Made by a program: the position numbers and the translations under genes. Positions 9,107-17,891 of a stretch of 64,000 bases of DNA are shown piece after piece. Below the pieces are notes generated by a model. It was not told where the DNA came from. It made no database searches and saw only the letters and a list, made by a program, of their open reading frames with translations. The stretch is taken from contig OZ245773.1 in NCBI GenBank assembly GCA_965227645.1, positions 4,154,001-4,218,000 of the forward strand, given 5' to 3'. Every line of letters starts with the position of its first letter. Position 1 is the stretch's first letter. The stretch is from Flavimaribacter sp024343425. GTDB lineage: Bacteria > Pseudomonadota > Alphaproteobacteria > Rhizobiales > Rhizobiaceae.

Positions 9107-10225
9107 TCAGTAGACGCAGTGGTCCTGGAAAGTCTCACCCCAGAGCTTGAATTCCGCCAACTTGTCCTTTGCCGTGGCCGGATCGGTTCCGACGACAACC
9201 TGCGGATTGGGGATGATGTTGATCTTGCTCGGCGCGGAATTAAATTCGGGCCGGGCATCCGCATCGTCGGGCGCAATGAAGGTGCCGTCCTCTACGGTTT
9301 CGCCATATTCGAAGTAGCGGGCCACCACATTGATGGAGAACCAACCTTCGAGGCCGGCCGACTGTACGCCGGTGGCGAATTCCTTCGCGGATTCGAGCGC
9401 CGAAATGTCAGCAATACAGGTCGCGCTGAATAGCAGCACGTCCTTGCCGGGAACCAGACCGACTTCCTCAAGAGCCTGAACCGCGCCCGTTACCGGGCCG
9501 TCGGAACCGCCATAAACGAAATCGATGCCACCGCTGCGGATGCTCGGAATGAGCTGGCTCATGGCCTTGTAGCCGCTGGCGTTGTCAAATCCCGCATACT
9601 CCGAAGCAACCACGTTGAAAGGCGCATCCTTGGTGGCTTCCATGAAGCCCCTTTCACGGTCGTCGCCGGCGGAATAACCGGGAATGAACTTCAGGATGAC
9701 GAGATTGCCGCCCTCGCTGGAAAGTTCACCACCTTGAGCGAGAAACGCCTCGCGTGCGGCCAGCGCGTTCTTGCCGCCGACCTGTCCGTTGAAGACGTCA
9801 TCGACCCCGGCATAGGCCACGACCATGTTCTCTGCTTCGGGACGAACAGCCTGATTTACCTGGAAGACCGGCACATCGGTGCGGCTCAGACGGCGCAAGG
9901 TTGCGAGCCCCGCCTGGTTGTCGGCGGGCCACCATACATAGGCGACCGGCTGGTTGGGCGAATTGATGCGCTGCTGGGCCTGCGCGTCTTGCTCGGTTTG
10001 ATCGAAATTGTTCTCGATGATCGTGAGCTTGTAGTTGGCTTCCTCGGCAGCCTTTTCGGCGCCGCGGATCCACTGTGCCAGATAGGCATTGCTGCGGCTC
10101 GGCATGAGTACCACGATTTCCTTGCCTTCACCGTCCAGCTTGCCGTCCGGCTCCTGGGCGTTGGTTGAAAGCGGCAACGCCACCATCAGCGACGCTGCGA
10201 TCGCGAGGATAGATTTTCTAAGCAT
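9107..10225 (-). CDS. Sugar-type ABC transporter periplasmic binding protein
   Basis: A 372-residue type 4 periplasmic binding protein with a Sec signal peptide ending near LSTNAQ. The ATG at 10223-10225 follows GGGAGG at five bases; a GTG two codons earlier would sit on the ribosome-binding site itself. It is the first gene of the leftward operon and lies divergent from the LacI-type regulator, so it should be the most strongly controlled gene. The C-terminal sequence (DPATAKDKLAEFKLW) is ordinary for the family. The ligand is probably a sugar or a sugar-like polyol or acid; this is inferred from family and regulator type only. Confidence 0.88.
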   Translation of the reverse strand: MLRKSILAIAASLMVALPLSTNAQEPDGKLDGEGKEIVVLMPSRSNAYLAQWIRGAEKAAEEANYKLTIIENNFDQTEQDAQAQQRINSPNQPVAYVWWPADNQAGLATLRRLSRTDVPVFQVNQAVRPEAENMVVAYAGVDDVFNGQVGGKNALAAREAFLAQGGELSSEGGNLVILKFIPGYSAGDDRERGFMEATKDAPFNVVASEYAGFDNASGYKAMSQLIPSIRSGGIDFVYGGSDGPVTGAVQALEEVGLVPGKDVLLFSATCIADISALESAKEFATGVQSAGLEGWFSINVVARYFEYGETVEDGTFIAPDDADARPEFNSAPSKINIIPNPQVVVGTDPATAKDKLAEFKLWGETFQDHCVY

Positions 10226-10257
10226 AGGCACCTCCCTGCTCCCTGTTGATAACTGGA

Positions 10258-10316
10258 TGCATAATTGCCCAATAATGCCTTGTCAATCGATTGCAATATC
10301 AATTATCAATCGATTG
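10258..10316 (-). promoter_or_regulatory. Promoter of the ABC/E1 operon with two LacI-type operators
   Basis: On the minus strand TTGACA (10281-10286) and TATGCA (10258-10263) are separated by 17 bases. The operator CAATCGATTG at 10284-10293 overlaps the -35 box, and a second perfect copy lies at 10307-10316, two helical turns upstream. The regulator at 10430-11440 is divergent, so these sites could also control its own expression. Confidence 0.8.
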
Positions 10317-10429
10317 CATAGTTTCTCGTGCAGCTATTGTATGATTGCCAATGATATTCATGTCATTTGATATGTGGGCAGAACGACCGATGCTGGCGGG
10401 GACCAGCGCAGCGGGGAGGACAACAGCAG

Positions 10430-11440
10430 ATGAGACGACCGAGTATGAAGGAGCTCGCCCAGCGTTTGGGAGTTGACAGGTCCACCATCTCGCGCGCTTT
10501 GAGCCAGGACAAAGCGCATCTCGTCGCTCCAGAGACACGCGATAAAGTCCGGCGAATGGCGATCGACGCTGGATATCGTCCGGATCTGACGGCTGCGTCA
10601 TTGCGCCGAGGAAGGTCTCAGACGATCGGCGTATTGGTCGCGGACCTCGAAAACGAGACCTTCATAAATGTCATCCGAACGTTGATCGCCTCACTGAATG
10701 TGGACGGAGTACCCGTGACCACACCCCTGATCGCGGAGACCCGCGACAAGCCGAATGCGGCCAGCCGGTTGATTGAAACCTTTCTTTCGCGGCGGGTCGA
10801 TGCAATCATTTCGCTTGCTTCGACAGAAGCTGATGAGCGGGCGCTGGAAGACGCCTCACGCGAAGTTCCGGTCATCCTCGCAATCAGAACGCTCGCCGCT
10901 CTTAACCTTCCTTCGGCGCTGTGCGACGACCGCGAGGGCGGCGCCATGGTAGCGCGTCATCTCGTGGAGCGCGGACACAAGCTTGTCTGCCAGGTTCAGG
11001 GCCCTCCCCTCGCCACGACCTTCAAACTGCGCGCCCAGGGGTTTTCCAAGATCTGCGCCGACTTGGGCGTCAGAGAGGTGACAAAGCCGATATACACGGC
11101 TGAAGCGACGCCGACGGCTGGTAAAAAAGCGCTTGATCTAGTTTTTGAATGCGAGGAAAGGCCAACCGCGATTTTCGCCCACAACGACGCCATAGCGATC
11201 GGCGTAATCGAAGCCCTGCGAGAGCGTGGACTCAGGGTTCCCGAAGACATGGCCGTCGCCGGTTTCAACGATACGAGACTAGCCCAAGTCCTCTCTACGC
11301 CTTTGACAACGGTAGCCTATCCGATCCGAGAAGTCGGCGAACACGCGGCGCTGCTTTTCCACTCTCTGATTGCAGGAGAAAAAGATAAAGCTGGCAGCAG
11401 GACATTTATGCCGGAACTTATCGTTCGCCGATCAGCGTGA
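10430..11440 (+). CDS. LacI-family transcriptional regulator
   Basis: A 336-residue LacI/GalR regulator. The N-terminal helix-turn-helix is MKELAQRLGVDRSTISRALS and the C-terminal half is a sugar-binding-protein-like effector domain. The ATG at 10430 follows GGGGAGGA; an ATG five codons later is less well placed. The sites CAATCGATTG beside it and upstream of the second binding protein are even-length palindromes with a central CG, as expected of LacI-family operators. It most likely represses the ABC/SDR/E1/hydrolase operon until the imported compound binds. Confidence 0.9.
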   Translation: MRRPSMKELAQRLGVDRSTISRALSQDKAHLVAPETRDKVRRMAIDAGYRPDLTAASLRRGRSQTIGVLVADLENETFINVIRTLIASLNVDGVPVTTPLIAETRDKPNAASRLIETFLSRRVDAIISLASTEADERALEDASREVPVILAIRTLAALNLPSALCDDREGGAMVARHLVERGHKLVCQVQGPPLATTFKLRAQGFSKICADLGVREVTKPIYTAEATPTAGKKALDLVFECEERPTAIFAHNDAIAIGVIEALRERGLRVPEDMAVAGFNDTRLAQVLSTPLTTVAYPIREVGEHAALLFHSLIAGEKDKAGSRTFMPELIVRRSA

Positions 11441-11933
11441 AGACTTTATTGATAGACCGTGAAGTTTTGATAAGTGAGTGATAATTAACACATACGATTC
11501 TGACTGCGAACATAGAAGCGCATGACGGTATCCAATAAGCGATAGCTTTCAAGCACAGGTGGTTATGAGGCCGATCGAGGCGAGATGAGAGCTTTACGAA
11601 TATGGGCAAGAAAACCAATTATCCACTCACCGCTTCCCCACTTTGTCTGACCGCAGATCCTATTGATATAATCACTGTTAAGTTGAGTTGGGGCCGTACG
11701 AGATGGGGCCGTATCCGGACTGTCCGGTTTCTGACCGAGTGGCACTCAAAGCGGACATCCAAAATACTTCCCGCTGTTCCAATTGTGTCACCGGCTCAAC
11801 GGCGAAAAAGTGCCATTTTCATCCGTCAAGTGCGCTTCGGCTTTCGACCCGGAGTGGACCTCCGATCAGACTTCAGCGAATGTCAGTATCCTGGCCCGTT
11901 CAAGACGTTCCATCTATGTCGCAGACATGGAGC
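11441..11933. other. Intergenic stretch without a recognisable gene
   Basis: About 490 bases between the LacI-type gene and the hydrolase pseudogene. I see no credible coding frame. It contains a short direct repeat (GGGGCCGTA twice around 11691-11712) and, at 11805-11850, one copy of a degenerate repeat whose inverted partner is at 19421-19466. Confidence 0.6.
11805..11850 (+). repeat. Degenerate inverted repeat, copy A
   Basis: Forty-six bases that align, in opposite orientation, with 19421-19466; I count 39 identical positions. Both translate to a PFS-[SA]-VKCA-x-A-[FY]-x-P fragment. The two copies bracket the TRAP/2-oxoacid dehydrogenase module. They look like ends or debris of an old mobile or dispersed repeat. 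Confidence 0.6.
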
Positions 11934-12434
11934 ATGAATACGGGGTTCTGGGATGCGGAGGGGCTCGCCGGAATACGCCTTCCCATGCTGTTTATCGCCG
12001 GCAGCGACGACGATGTCTCCGGCTATGAAAAAGGAACCCGGGCGATCTTCGAAGGCGCGGTCAACACGGATCGGTATCTGCTTACCTTCCAGTTCGCCGA
12101 CCACAATGCGGCCGCGCCGATGCCGGCTCCGGCCGAATCCTGGGAACCGTAGGAGCATCTCGATTTCGTTCCCATCGAGCACTACGCGGACGCTGTCTGA
12201 GATACCGTACGGATGAACAACATCACCCAGCACTTCGTCACCGCCTTCTTCGGTGAGTACCTGAAGGGTGACAGCGAATTGGTCACCTATCTGGACGTGG
12301 TCGAGAACTCCGGCGACGGTGTGGTCGCGCTCAATGACGACGGGACCGAGAAACCCGAGCACACCTATTGGAAAGGTTTCACTCCGCGGACCGCAAAGGG
12401 GCTCACACTGGAGCACATGACAAAAGGCGAATAG
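11934..12434 (+). pseudogene. C-terminal remnant of a dienelactone-hydrolase-like alpha/beta hydrolase
   Basis: One frame reads through the C-terminal part of a COG4188-type hydrolase (GFWDAEGLAGIRLPMLFIAG, DDVSGYEKG, ITQHFVTAFFGEYLKGD), but it is broken by TAG at 12150-12152 and TGA at 12198-12200. The frame is the same before and after both stops, so these are nonsense changes rather than frameshifts; the second may replace a TGG. The N-terminal half with the nucleophile is missing. The remnant ends ten bases before the convergent MarR-type gene. Confidence 0.75.
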
Positions 12435-12443
12435 CTGACGTCG

Positions 12444-12893
12444 TCACTCGACAAGCTTGCCGAGGAGGCGGGACAGCGTCTCCCGTTCCCTGGCCGTCAG
12501 CCTGGAGAGAAAATTGTCCTGGTGCTCTAGGGCAGTCGGGGCCAAGGTATCGAAAAGATCCCATCCCTGATCCGTCAATTTCCACTGGTTGCGTTTGAGA
12601 TTCTCCGGGTCCTTGCGATGCGAAACCCTTTTTGCCTTTTCGAGGCTGCGCAGGGACCGGCTGACGGTCATCTTCTCCATGTTGAGCGATCGCGCGATTT
12701 CCTCTCCGGAGCTCATCGGACTGGCGGCAAGTGCATTGATCACGCGCCATTCCGACAGGGTCAGCTTCAGCCGCCTGCTGTGCTCCTCCATGAATGGCTT
12801 GACCATCCGGTTCATCGTCAGGATGAGGCGGTAGGCAACCGTATCGCGAAGGCGTATGTCCCGACGGGGTTCGGAGGGATGATTTGCGGTCAT
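12444..12893 (-). CDS. MarR-family transcriptional regulator
   Basis: A 149-residue MarR-type winged-helix protein: SEWRVINALA leads into the recognition helix SGEEIARSLNMEKMTVSRSL, then the wing. I take the ATG at 12891-12893, 22 bases after the stop of the TRAP large subunit; the ribosome-binding site is weak. Being the last gene of the TRAP operon, it would be autoregulated if it binds the paired sites at 15802-15908, which are even palindromes as MarR proteins prefer. That link is inference from position. Confidence 0.85.
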   Translation of the reverse strand: MTANHPSEPRRDIRLRDTVAYRLILTMNRMVKPFMEEHSRRLKLTLSEWRVINALAASPMSSGEEIARSLNMEKMTVSRSLRSLEKAKRVSHRKDPENLKRNQWKLTDQGWDLFDTLAPTALEHQDNFLSRLTARERETLSRLLGKLVE

Positions 12894-12915
12894 GGATTTG
12901 CGTTCGGATAGTGAA

Positions 12916-14193
12916 TCAACCGGGCAACCATAGTGTAACGGCGGGAACGAGGACAATCGTGGTCAGCAGGACAAGGAGAGCGAGTAGAAACGGCATCGTC
13001 TCCCGTACCACTTGGAGCGCCGGCGCCTGCGCCTGGGCAGCGGTGATGTAAAGCAGGATCCCGACCGGAGGCGTGATCAGCCCGATCGACGTCGAAAGGA
13101 CGACGACGATGCCGAGATGCGTAATATCAATGCCGCTTGCCAGTGCAGCCGGCACCAGCATCGGTACAAGTACGACGAGGATCGTCACCGGTTCGAGTAT
13201 TGTGCCGGCGATGATGAGGCCAAGCGCGATCAGCGCGAGGATGGTGGTCGGGCCGAACTGCATGTCCAGCAGGAATAGTGCGAGATTGTTTGCCACGCTG
13301 AGCCGGGCGACGATCCAGATGAAGGCGCCTGAAACGCCGATGATGATCAGCACGCGAGCAGCGTCGAGGGCCGCCTGCACGACACCCCGGAAGAGTTGTT
13401 TCAGATTGGCTTCCCGGTAGATCAAGGTACTGACGATCGTCGCATAGAGAGCGGCCACGGCGCCGATCTCCGATGTCGTGGCAAAACCGCCGACAAGCCC
13501 GACAATCACCAGAATCGGCATGAGCAGTGCCAGAAAACTGGCGCGGAAGGCGGCAATGAGTTCACCGATCCCCTGCCATTTCGAAGCCGGATAGCGCCGC
13601 CTGCGGGCAATGATGTATGAGGCGGCCAGCAGGAATACCCCCATGAGGAAGCCGGGAACGATACCGGCGAGGAACAGCGAACCCACGGACGCGCCGGTAA
13701 AGAGCGCAAAGATCACCATCGGTATGGAGGGCGGTATCACGAGCCCGATGGTTGCTGAAGCAGCGGTCACCGCTGCCGCATAAGAGGGGCTGTACCCGTC
13801 CCGTTTCATGGCCGGAATCATGACCGAGCCGACGGCAGCGGCATCCGCCACAGCCGATCCCGAAATGCCGGCGAACACGATGCTGGCCGCGATGTTGGCA
13901 TGAGAAAGACCGCCCCTGATATGAGCGATCATGGCGCGGGCAAGTCTCAGCAGCCGTGCGCTCATACCGCCGACATTCATGATCGTGCCGGCCAGGAAGA
14001 AATAGGGAATGGCAGTGAAGGCCTGGTTGTCGAGTCCCTGCTGGAAGGTTTGCACGACGACCAGCGGCGACATCAGCGGCGCGAAGGCGACGGCAAAGAC
14101 GACGACTCCGATGGCCATTGAAAAAAAGACCGGAACGCCTGTCAGAATGGCGACCAGCATAACGCCGAACAGAGTCGCAAGTTCGGCGATCAT
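12916..14193 (-). CDS. TRAP transporter large permease subunit (DctM family)
   Basis: A 425-residue, strongly hydrophobic protein of the DctM family with about twelve membrane segments. Family motifs include AFTAIPYFFLAGTIMN and GLVIPPSIPMVIFA. It overlaps the small subunit by four bases (ATGA, 14190-14193). It forms the ion-coupled transport channel of the tripartite system with the two genes upstream. Its presence next to a 2-oxoacid dehydrogenase suggests uptake of an organic acid. Confidence 0.93.
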   Translation of the reverse strand: MIAELATLFGVMLVAILTGVPVFFSMAIGVVVFAVAFAPLMSPLVVVQTFQQGLDNQAFTAIPYFFLAGTIMNVGGMSARLLRLARAMIAHIRGGLSHANIAASIVFAGISGSAVADAAAVGSVMIPAMKRDGYSPSYAAAVTAASATIGLVIPPSIPMVIFALFTGASVGSLFLAGIVPGFLMGVFLLAASYIIARRRRYPASKWQGIGELIAAFRASFLALLMPILVIVGLVGGFATTSEIGAVAALYATIVSTLIYREANLKQLFRGVVQAALDAARVLIIIGVSGAFIWIVARLSVANNLALFLLDMQFGPTTILALIALGLIIAGTILEPVTILVVLVPMLVPAALASGIDITHLGIVVVLSTSIGLITPPVGILLYITAAQAQAPALQVVRETMPFLLALLVLLTTIVLVPAVTLWLPG

Positions 14194-14669
14194 GAAAGCT
14201 GGTCCGGAGCCGGAGAAGTATCGCTTCCGGTCACGAGATTGAGAAGCCCGGCAACAACGATCAGAAATGCGCCGGCCATCATCGGATAGTATTTAATGTC
14301 GCCGGTCATGCCGAGCGACGGGATGTCGATATTGGCGAAGGCAGCGAGCGCATCCTGACCGTAATAGAGAAGCGCCAGGCCGCCGATCACGATGCCCGTA
14401 TCGATGACCGGCGCCAGCAGAGACTGCTTTCCGCTACCCGAAACCAGTTCGACGGCGATATGGCCGCGCATCAGCCAGAGAGCAGGTGCGCCGATCCAGG
14501 CGAGCGATTGCATCAGGATCACCGTGACATCGCCGGTCCAGACGAAACCCGAACCGGCAAAGTATCGCATGATGACCTGAACGATCTCCAGCAGGGTCAT
14601 GGCCAGGAGCAGTGCCGCAAGTACGATCGAGAGTGCCTTTGTCAGCAGGCTGTGAAACCGTTTTGCCAT
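14190..14669 (-). CDS. TRAP transporter small permease subunit (DctQ family)
   Basis: A 159-residue membrane protein with four predicted hydrophobic segments and the typical DctQ features (IVQVIMRYFAG, then FVWTGDVTVILMQSLAWIGA). It is 91 bases downstream of the binding-protein gene and overlaps the large subunit. It acts in the inner membrane as partner of the large subunit. Confidence 0.92.
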   Translation of the reverse strand: MAKRFHSLLTKALSIVLAALLLAMTLLEIVQVIMRYFAGSGFVWTGDVTVILMQSLAWIGAPALWLMRGHIAVELVSGSGKQSLLAPVIDTGIVIGGLALLYYGQDALAAFANIDIPSLGMTGDIKYYPMMAGAFLIVVAGLLNLVTGSDTSPAPDQLS

Positions 14670-14760
14670 CTCACCTGTCTCGTTGAAGTTTCGCAGCCGG
14701 CAGGATCGGCCGATTTCTGCAAACGACCGCCTGCCGGCGGCATCCCGGGAGGATCACCTG

Positions 14761-15759
14761 TCACATATTATGCAGTTCGTCGTAGAGACCGGCCGGCCAG
14801 GCTTTGCCGTCGAGACCGCTGATCATGCCCGAGACTGCTTCCATGAATGCGTCCCTGTCAGGTTCGGCGACAGTCACGCCGAGCTCTTCCAGCTTGGCAT
14901 AGGCATCTTTCATCTGCTGTTCGTAAATGGCCTTTCCGTCTTCACCGGCTTTGCTTGCGGCTTCGAGGACCCAGCCTTGCTGCTCCTCGGAGAGGTTGGC
15001 CCAGGCCTGTGGCGAGAAGAATACGCCGACGCCCGAACGCAGATAGTCTATCGGCGTGTAATTCGCCTGATCCTCGTAATAGCCCGCTCCGACGAAATCG
15101 ATAACGCCGTTGTCCTGGCCGTCGACGAGGCCTGTCTTGAGTGCGAGCACCAGTTCGGACGCCTTGAGCGGCGTTGCGGTGGCGCCCCAGCTTTCGAAGG
15201 CCTGGATGATGAAGGGGTGACCCGGTGTCCGTATCTTCAAGCGCTTCAGGTCCGCTGGTGTCTTGACCGGCGTGCTCTTTGTCGACACGGCGCGGGGCGG
15301 ACGGTCGCCTACGAACCCGGCATAGACCACCCCGGTCTTTTCCTGGACGTCAGCCATCATCTCCTTGAACTTGTCGGAGACCAGAAAGCGGTGGAACTGC
15401 GCTTGATCCTTGAACAGGAACGGTGCCCAGGTGACGAGGAAGGGGGCGCCTTCTTTCATCATGATAATGGCGCCTATATCGATCAGATGGATATCCAGCG
15501 AGTTGGTCCGCGTCTGAACCCACATTTCCGGAGGACTGCCCAGCGCTCCACCCGGGATAATCTCCATGGTCATTGTGCCGCCGGAAAGCTCCTTGAGATT
15601 GTCGGCGAAGCGTTCTGCAGCCTGGTGATAGGTGGTTTGCGGCGGGGCAACATGGCCCAGCGTGAGTTTGAGGGTGTCCTGTGCAGAGACTGGCGCCAAT
15701 GCCAACAGTCCCATGACCGCGGACAGCCCGATAGCTGCCATCGTGTGTTGAATTTTCAT
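14761..15759 (-). CDS. TRAP transporter solute-binding protein (DctP family)
   Basis: A 332-residue periplasmic DctP-type protein with a Sec signal peptide ending near PVSAQDT. The family hallmarks are KIRTPGHPFIIQAFESWGA, in which the conserved arginine normally binds the carboxylate of the ligand, and ATPLKASELVLALKTGLVDG. It is the first gene of the leftward TRAP operon, and its promoter carries an operator over the -10 box. The ligand is probably a carboxylate handled by the divergent 2-oxoacid dehydrogenase genes. Confidence 0.93.
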   Translation of the reverse strand: MKIQHTMAAIGLSAVMGLLALAPVSAQDTLKLTLGHVAPPQTTYHQAAERFADNLKELSGGTMTMEIIPGGALGSPPEMWVQTRTNSLDIHLIDIGAIIMMKEGAPFLVTWAPFLFKDQAQFHRFLVSDKFKEMMADVQEKTGVVYAGFVGDRPPRAVSTKSTPVKTPADLKRLKIRTPGHPFIIQAFESWGATATPLKASELVLALKTGLVDGQDNGVIDFVGAGYYEDQANYTPIDYLRSGVGVFFSPQAWANLSEEQQGWVLEAASKAGEDGKAIYEQQMKDAYAKLEELGVTVAEPDRDAFMEAVSGMISGLDGKAWPAGLYDELHNM

Positions 15760-15801
15760 GATGTTCCTCCCTGATCGTGGTGAGAAGTGCGACGATCAAT
15801 A

Positions 15802-15908
15802 TGTAACATATGTTACTAACATACTTTTGTCACCACTAATTTTTCGAACGTGCACATGCAGCTTTCATATTGACTGGCAGCAATATATTTGTAACAAATG
15901 TTACTAAC
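15802..15908. promoter_or_regulatory. Divergent promoters with paired operators
   Basis: TGTAACATATGTTACTAAC at 15802-15820 and TGTAACAAATGTTACTAAC at 15890-15908 match at 18 of 19 positions; the cores GTAACAWATGTTAC are palindromic. Leftward promoter: GTGACA (complement of 15828-15833), 17 bases, TATGTT (complement of 15805-15810), which lies inside the first operator. Rightward: TTGACT at 15870-15875, about 16 bases, TAACAA at 15892-15897, inside the second operator, which then abuts the GGGAGG ribosome-binding site. Confidence 0.75.
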
Positions 15909-15919
15909 GGGAGGAAATC

Positions 15920-16651
15920 TTGGGTTACGAAATTCGCCAGCTCAGTCCGATGCAGCGGATGGCCAGCCGAAACATGCTGCGCATGGTTCAGGAGTCCGCC
16001 GGCGTTACGGTTCACGGTGAATTCCCGGCTGACGGTCTGGTGGAGTTCCAGGATGAACGAAACAGGGACCGGAGAAGCCGCGGACTCGACCGGATAACTC
16101 CAACCCATCTTCTGGTGAAATGTCTGGCGGTTGCTCTGAAGCGGCACCCGTCGCTCAATGCCCATTTCGACGGATCGGATCTCAAATGCTTTCGCTCCGC
16201 CAATATAGGGCTCGCGGTCGCGACCGATGACGGCGATCTGATCGTGCCGGTCATCCGCGCCGCAGATACACTTTCTCTGGACGAGGTGGCGGCCTGTGCA
16301 CGCGACCTTGCCGGCCGCGCCCGGAGCGGGAAGCTTCAGCTTGCCGAAACCAGAGGCGCGACTTTCACGCTGAGCAGCGTGGCCGGCTTTCCGTCGGTCC
16401 TGTTCGCAACGCCTGTCGTGCCGTTGCCGCAGGTCGCCATCCTCGCGGTCGGTGCGATCAGGCAGGCGCCCGTCGCGGCACATGGCCAACTCGGCATTGG
16501 CCATGTTCTGCCGGTGAGCCTGTCTTTCGATCATCGCCCGATCAATGGCGCGGCGGCATCTGCCTTTCTCGAAACCCTTTCGCGGATCGTCGGCGATCCC
16601 GCGGAACATCTGACATCAACCGAGACGCAAACCGGGAAAACCAAGACATGA
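15920..16651 (+). CDS. 2-oxoacid dehydrogenase E2 catalytic domain, without lipoyl domain
   Basis: A 243-residue protein matching only the acyltransferase core of E2 enzymes (SFDHRPING near the C-terminus, TFTLSSVAG before it). It lacks the usual N-terminal lipoyl and E1/E3-binding domains. The start is TTG at 15920, directly after GGGAGGAAATC; no ATG is close. The motif normally written DHRxxDG here has Asn in place of Asp, the residue that supports the catalytic histidine in the E2/chloramphenicol acetyltransferase fold, so activity may be altered. It overlaps the next gene, which encodes the missing lipoyl domain, by four bases. Confidence 0.85.
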   Translation: MGYEIRQLSPMQRMASRNMLRMVQESAGVTVHGEFPADGLVEFQDERNRDRRSRGLDRITPTHLLVKCLAVALKRHPSLNAHFDGSDLKCFRSANIGLAVATDDGDLIVPVIRAADTLSLDEVAACARDLAGRARSGKLQLAETRGATFTLSSVAGFPSVLFATPVVPLPQVAILAVGAIRQAPVAAHGQLGIGHVLPVSLSFDHRPINGAAASAFLETLSRIVGDPAEHLTSTETQTGKTKT

Positions 16652-16893
16652 TCGACATAACTATTCCGGATGTGGGCGAAGGCGTTACCGAAGCCACCAT
16701 CGTGCAATGGAACTACGCGGTCGGAGACACGGTGGAAGAAGGAGCCGTCGTCGTCGAGGTCATGACCGACAAGGTCAATATGGAGGTCGAGACCGAAAGC
16801 GCTGGTTTCCTCACCGAGATTCTGCATGGGGCCGACGAGGAACTCCCGGTCGGCACCGTTATCGGGCGTATCGATCCGGGCAGGCAATCATGA
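16648..16893 (+). CDS. Stand-alone lipoyl-domain protein
   Basis: An 81-residue protein consisting of one lipoyl domain: IPDVGEGVTEATIVQW at the start and the lipoylation site in TDKVNMEV, lysine about residue 43. Normally this domain is fused to E2. Here it is a separate reading frame whose start and stop overlap the neighbouring E2-core and E1 alpha genes by four bases each, which argues that the separation is real and the three are made in proportion. It should carry acyl groups between E1, the E2 core and an E3 not encoded here. Confidence 0.9.
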   Translation: MIDITIPDVGEGVTEATIVQWNYAVGDTVEEGAVVVEVMTDKVNMEVETESAGFLTEILHGADEELPVGTVIGRIDPGRQS

Positions 16894-17891
16894 ACAACGC
16901 AACATCCCCGGCAACGACCGGCTCGAACCAGCTTCACATCGAACTCTATCATCTCATGACCATGTCGCGTGTCCTCGACAGGATCATCGGCGAGCATGAC
17001 GGCCACTGGCATGGCCTTGAAGGAGAGGAGGCCGTGGCGGCCGGCGTCTATCACGGATTGCGGGCCGACGACGTGCTGGCGCCGCATTATCGCGGTACGA
17101 TCATCGCCGCCTATGCAAAGGGCGCTGATCTCAGAACCCTGCTTGCCGGCGCCATGGGCAAGACGACCGGATACAATATGGGCCGCTACCGCAGCGACAT
17201 TTGCGGGCCAGCCCAGTACAATCTGATCGGCCTCTATTCGGGTTCCCTCGGTCCACCGCTCGGCTATGCGACCGGTGGCGCGCTGGCGGCCAAGCTCGAC
17301 GGCCGCGACGACGTGGCGGTAGCCGTGTTTGGCGACGGCGGTTCGAGCCGCGGCGATTGCCATGAAGCCATGAACCTTGCTTCGGTACAGAAGTTGCCGG
17401 TCGTTTTCGTGTGCCAAAACAACCAGATCGCCATCTCTACTGAAAGGAGCAACGGTGTCGGCGGCTCGGTAGCCGAACGTGGCCGCAGTTTCGGCATGCC
17501 TGGCGTCGAAGTAGACGGCAACGATGTCCTCGCGGTCCATGGCGCCATGCAGGAGGCGATCGCCAGGGCTCGCGCCGGCGAGGGGCCAACGACGATCGAG
17601 GCTGTCACCTACCGTGTAGCCGGTCACTTTTATTCCGATGCCGAGGACTATCGCGACCCGGATGTCGTCGACAGGTGGCGGGAACGCGACCCGATCCGGG
17701 CCTATCGGTCATGGCTGGTAAAGGAGGGTGTGCTCGACGAGGCAGGACTCAACCGGATGGACGAGGAAGCGCGCGTACATGCGCAAACGGCCATGGACCG
17801 GGCACTCGCCGATCCTGCGCCGACGGCTGTCGACCTCGCGCCGGAACTGGTTTTTGCGCCGGATACGCCGCGTGAAGGAGAGCGCGCATGA
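16890..17891 (+). CDS. 2-oxoacid dehydrogenase E1, alpha subunit
   Basis: A 333-residue E1 alpha subunit with the thiamine-diphosphate motif GDGGSSRGD ... CQNNQIA. The ATG at 16890 overlaps the lipoyl gene stop (ATGA); a longer frame starting within the lipoyl gene is out of register with it and is not needed. It should pair with the beta subunit that follows. The conserved HYRGTIIAAYAKG segment resembles acetoin and branched-chain types, so the 2-oxoacid cannot be named. Confidence 0.92.
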   Translation: MNNATSPATTGSNQLHIELYHLMTMSRVLDRIIGEHDGHWHGLEGEEAVAAGVYHGLRADDVLAPHYRGTIIAAYAKGADLRTLLAGAMGKTTGYNMGRYRSDICGPAQYNLIGLYSGSLGPPLGYATGGALAAKLDGRDDVAVAVFGDGGSSRGDCHEAMNLASVQKLPVVFVCQNNQIAISTERSNGVGGSVAERGRSFGMPGVEVDGNDVLAVHGAMQEAIARARAGEGPTTIEAVTYRVAGHFYSDAEDYRDPDVVDRWRERDPIRAYRSWLVKEGVLDEAGLNRMDEEARVHAQTAMDRALADPAPTAVDLAPELVFAPDTPREGERA

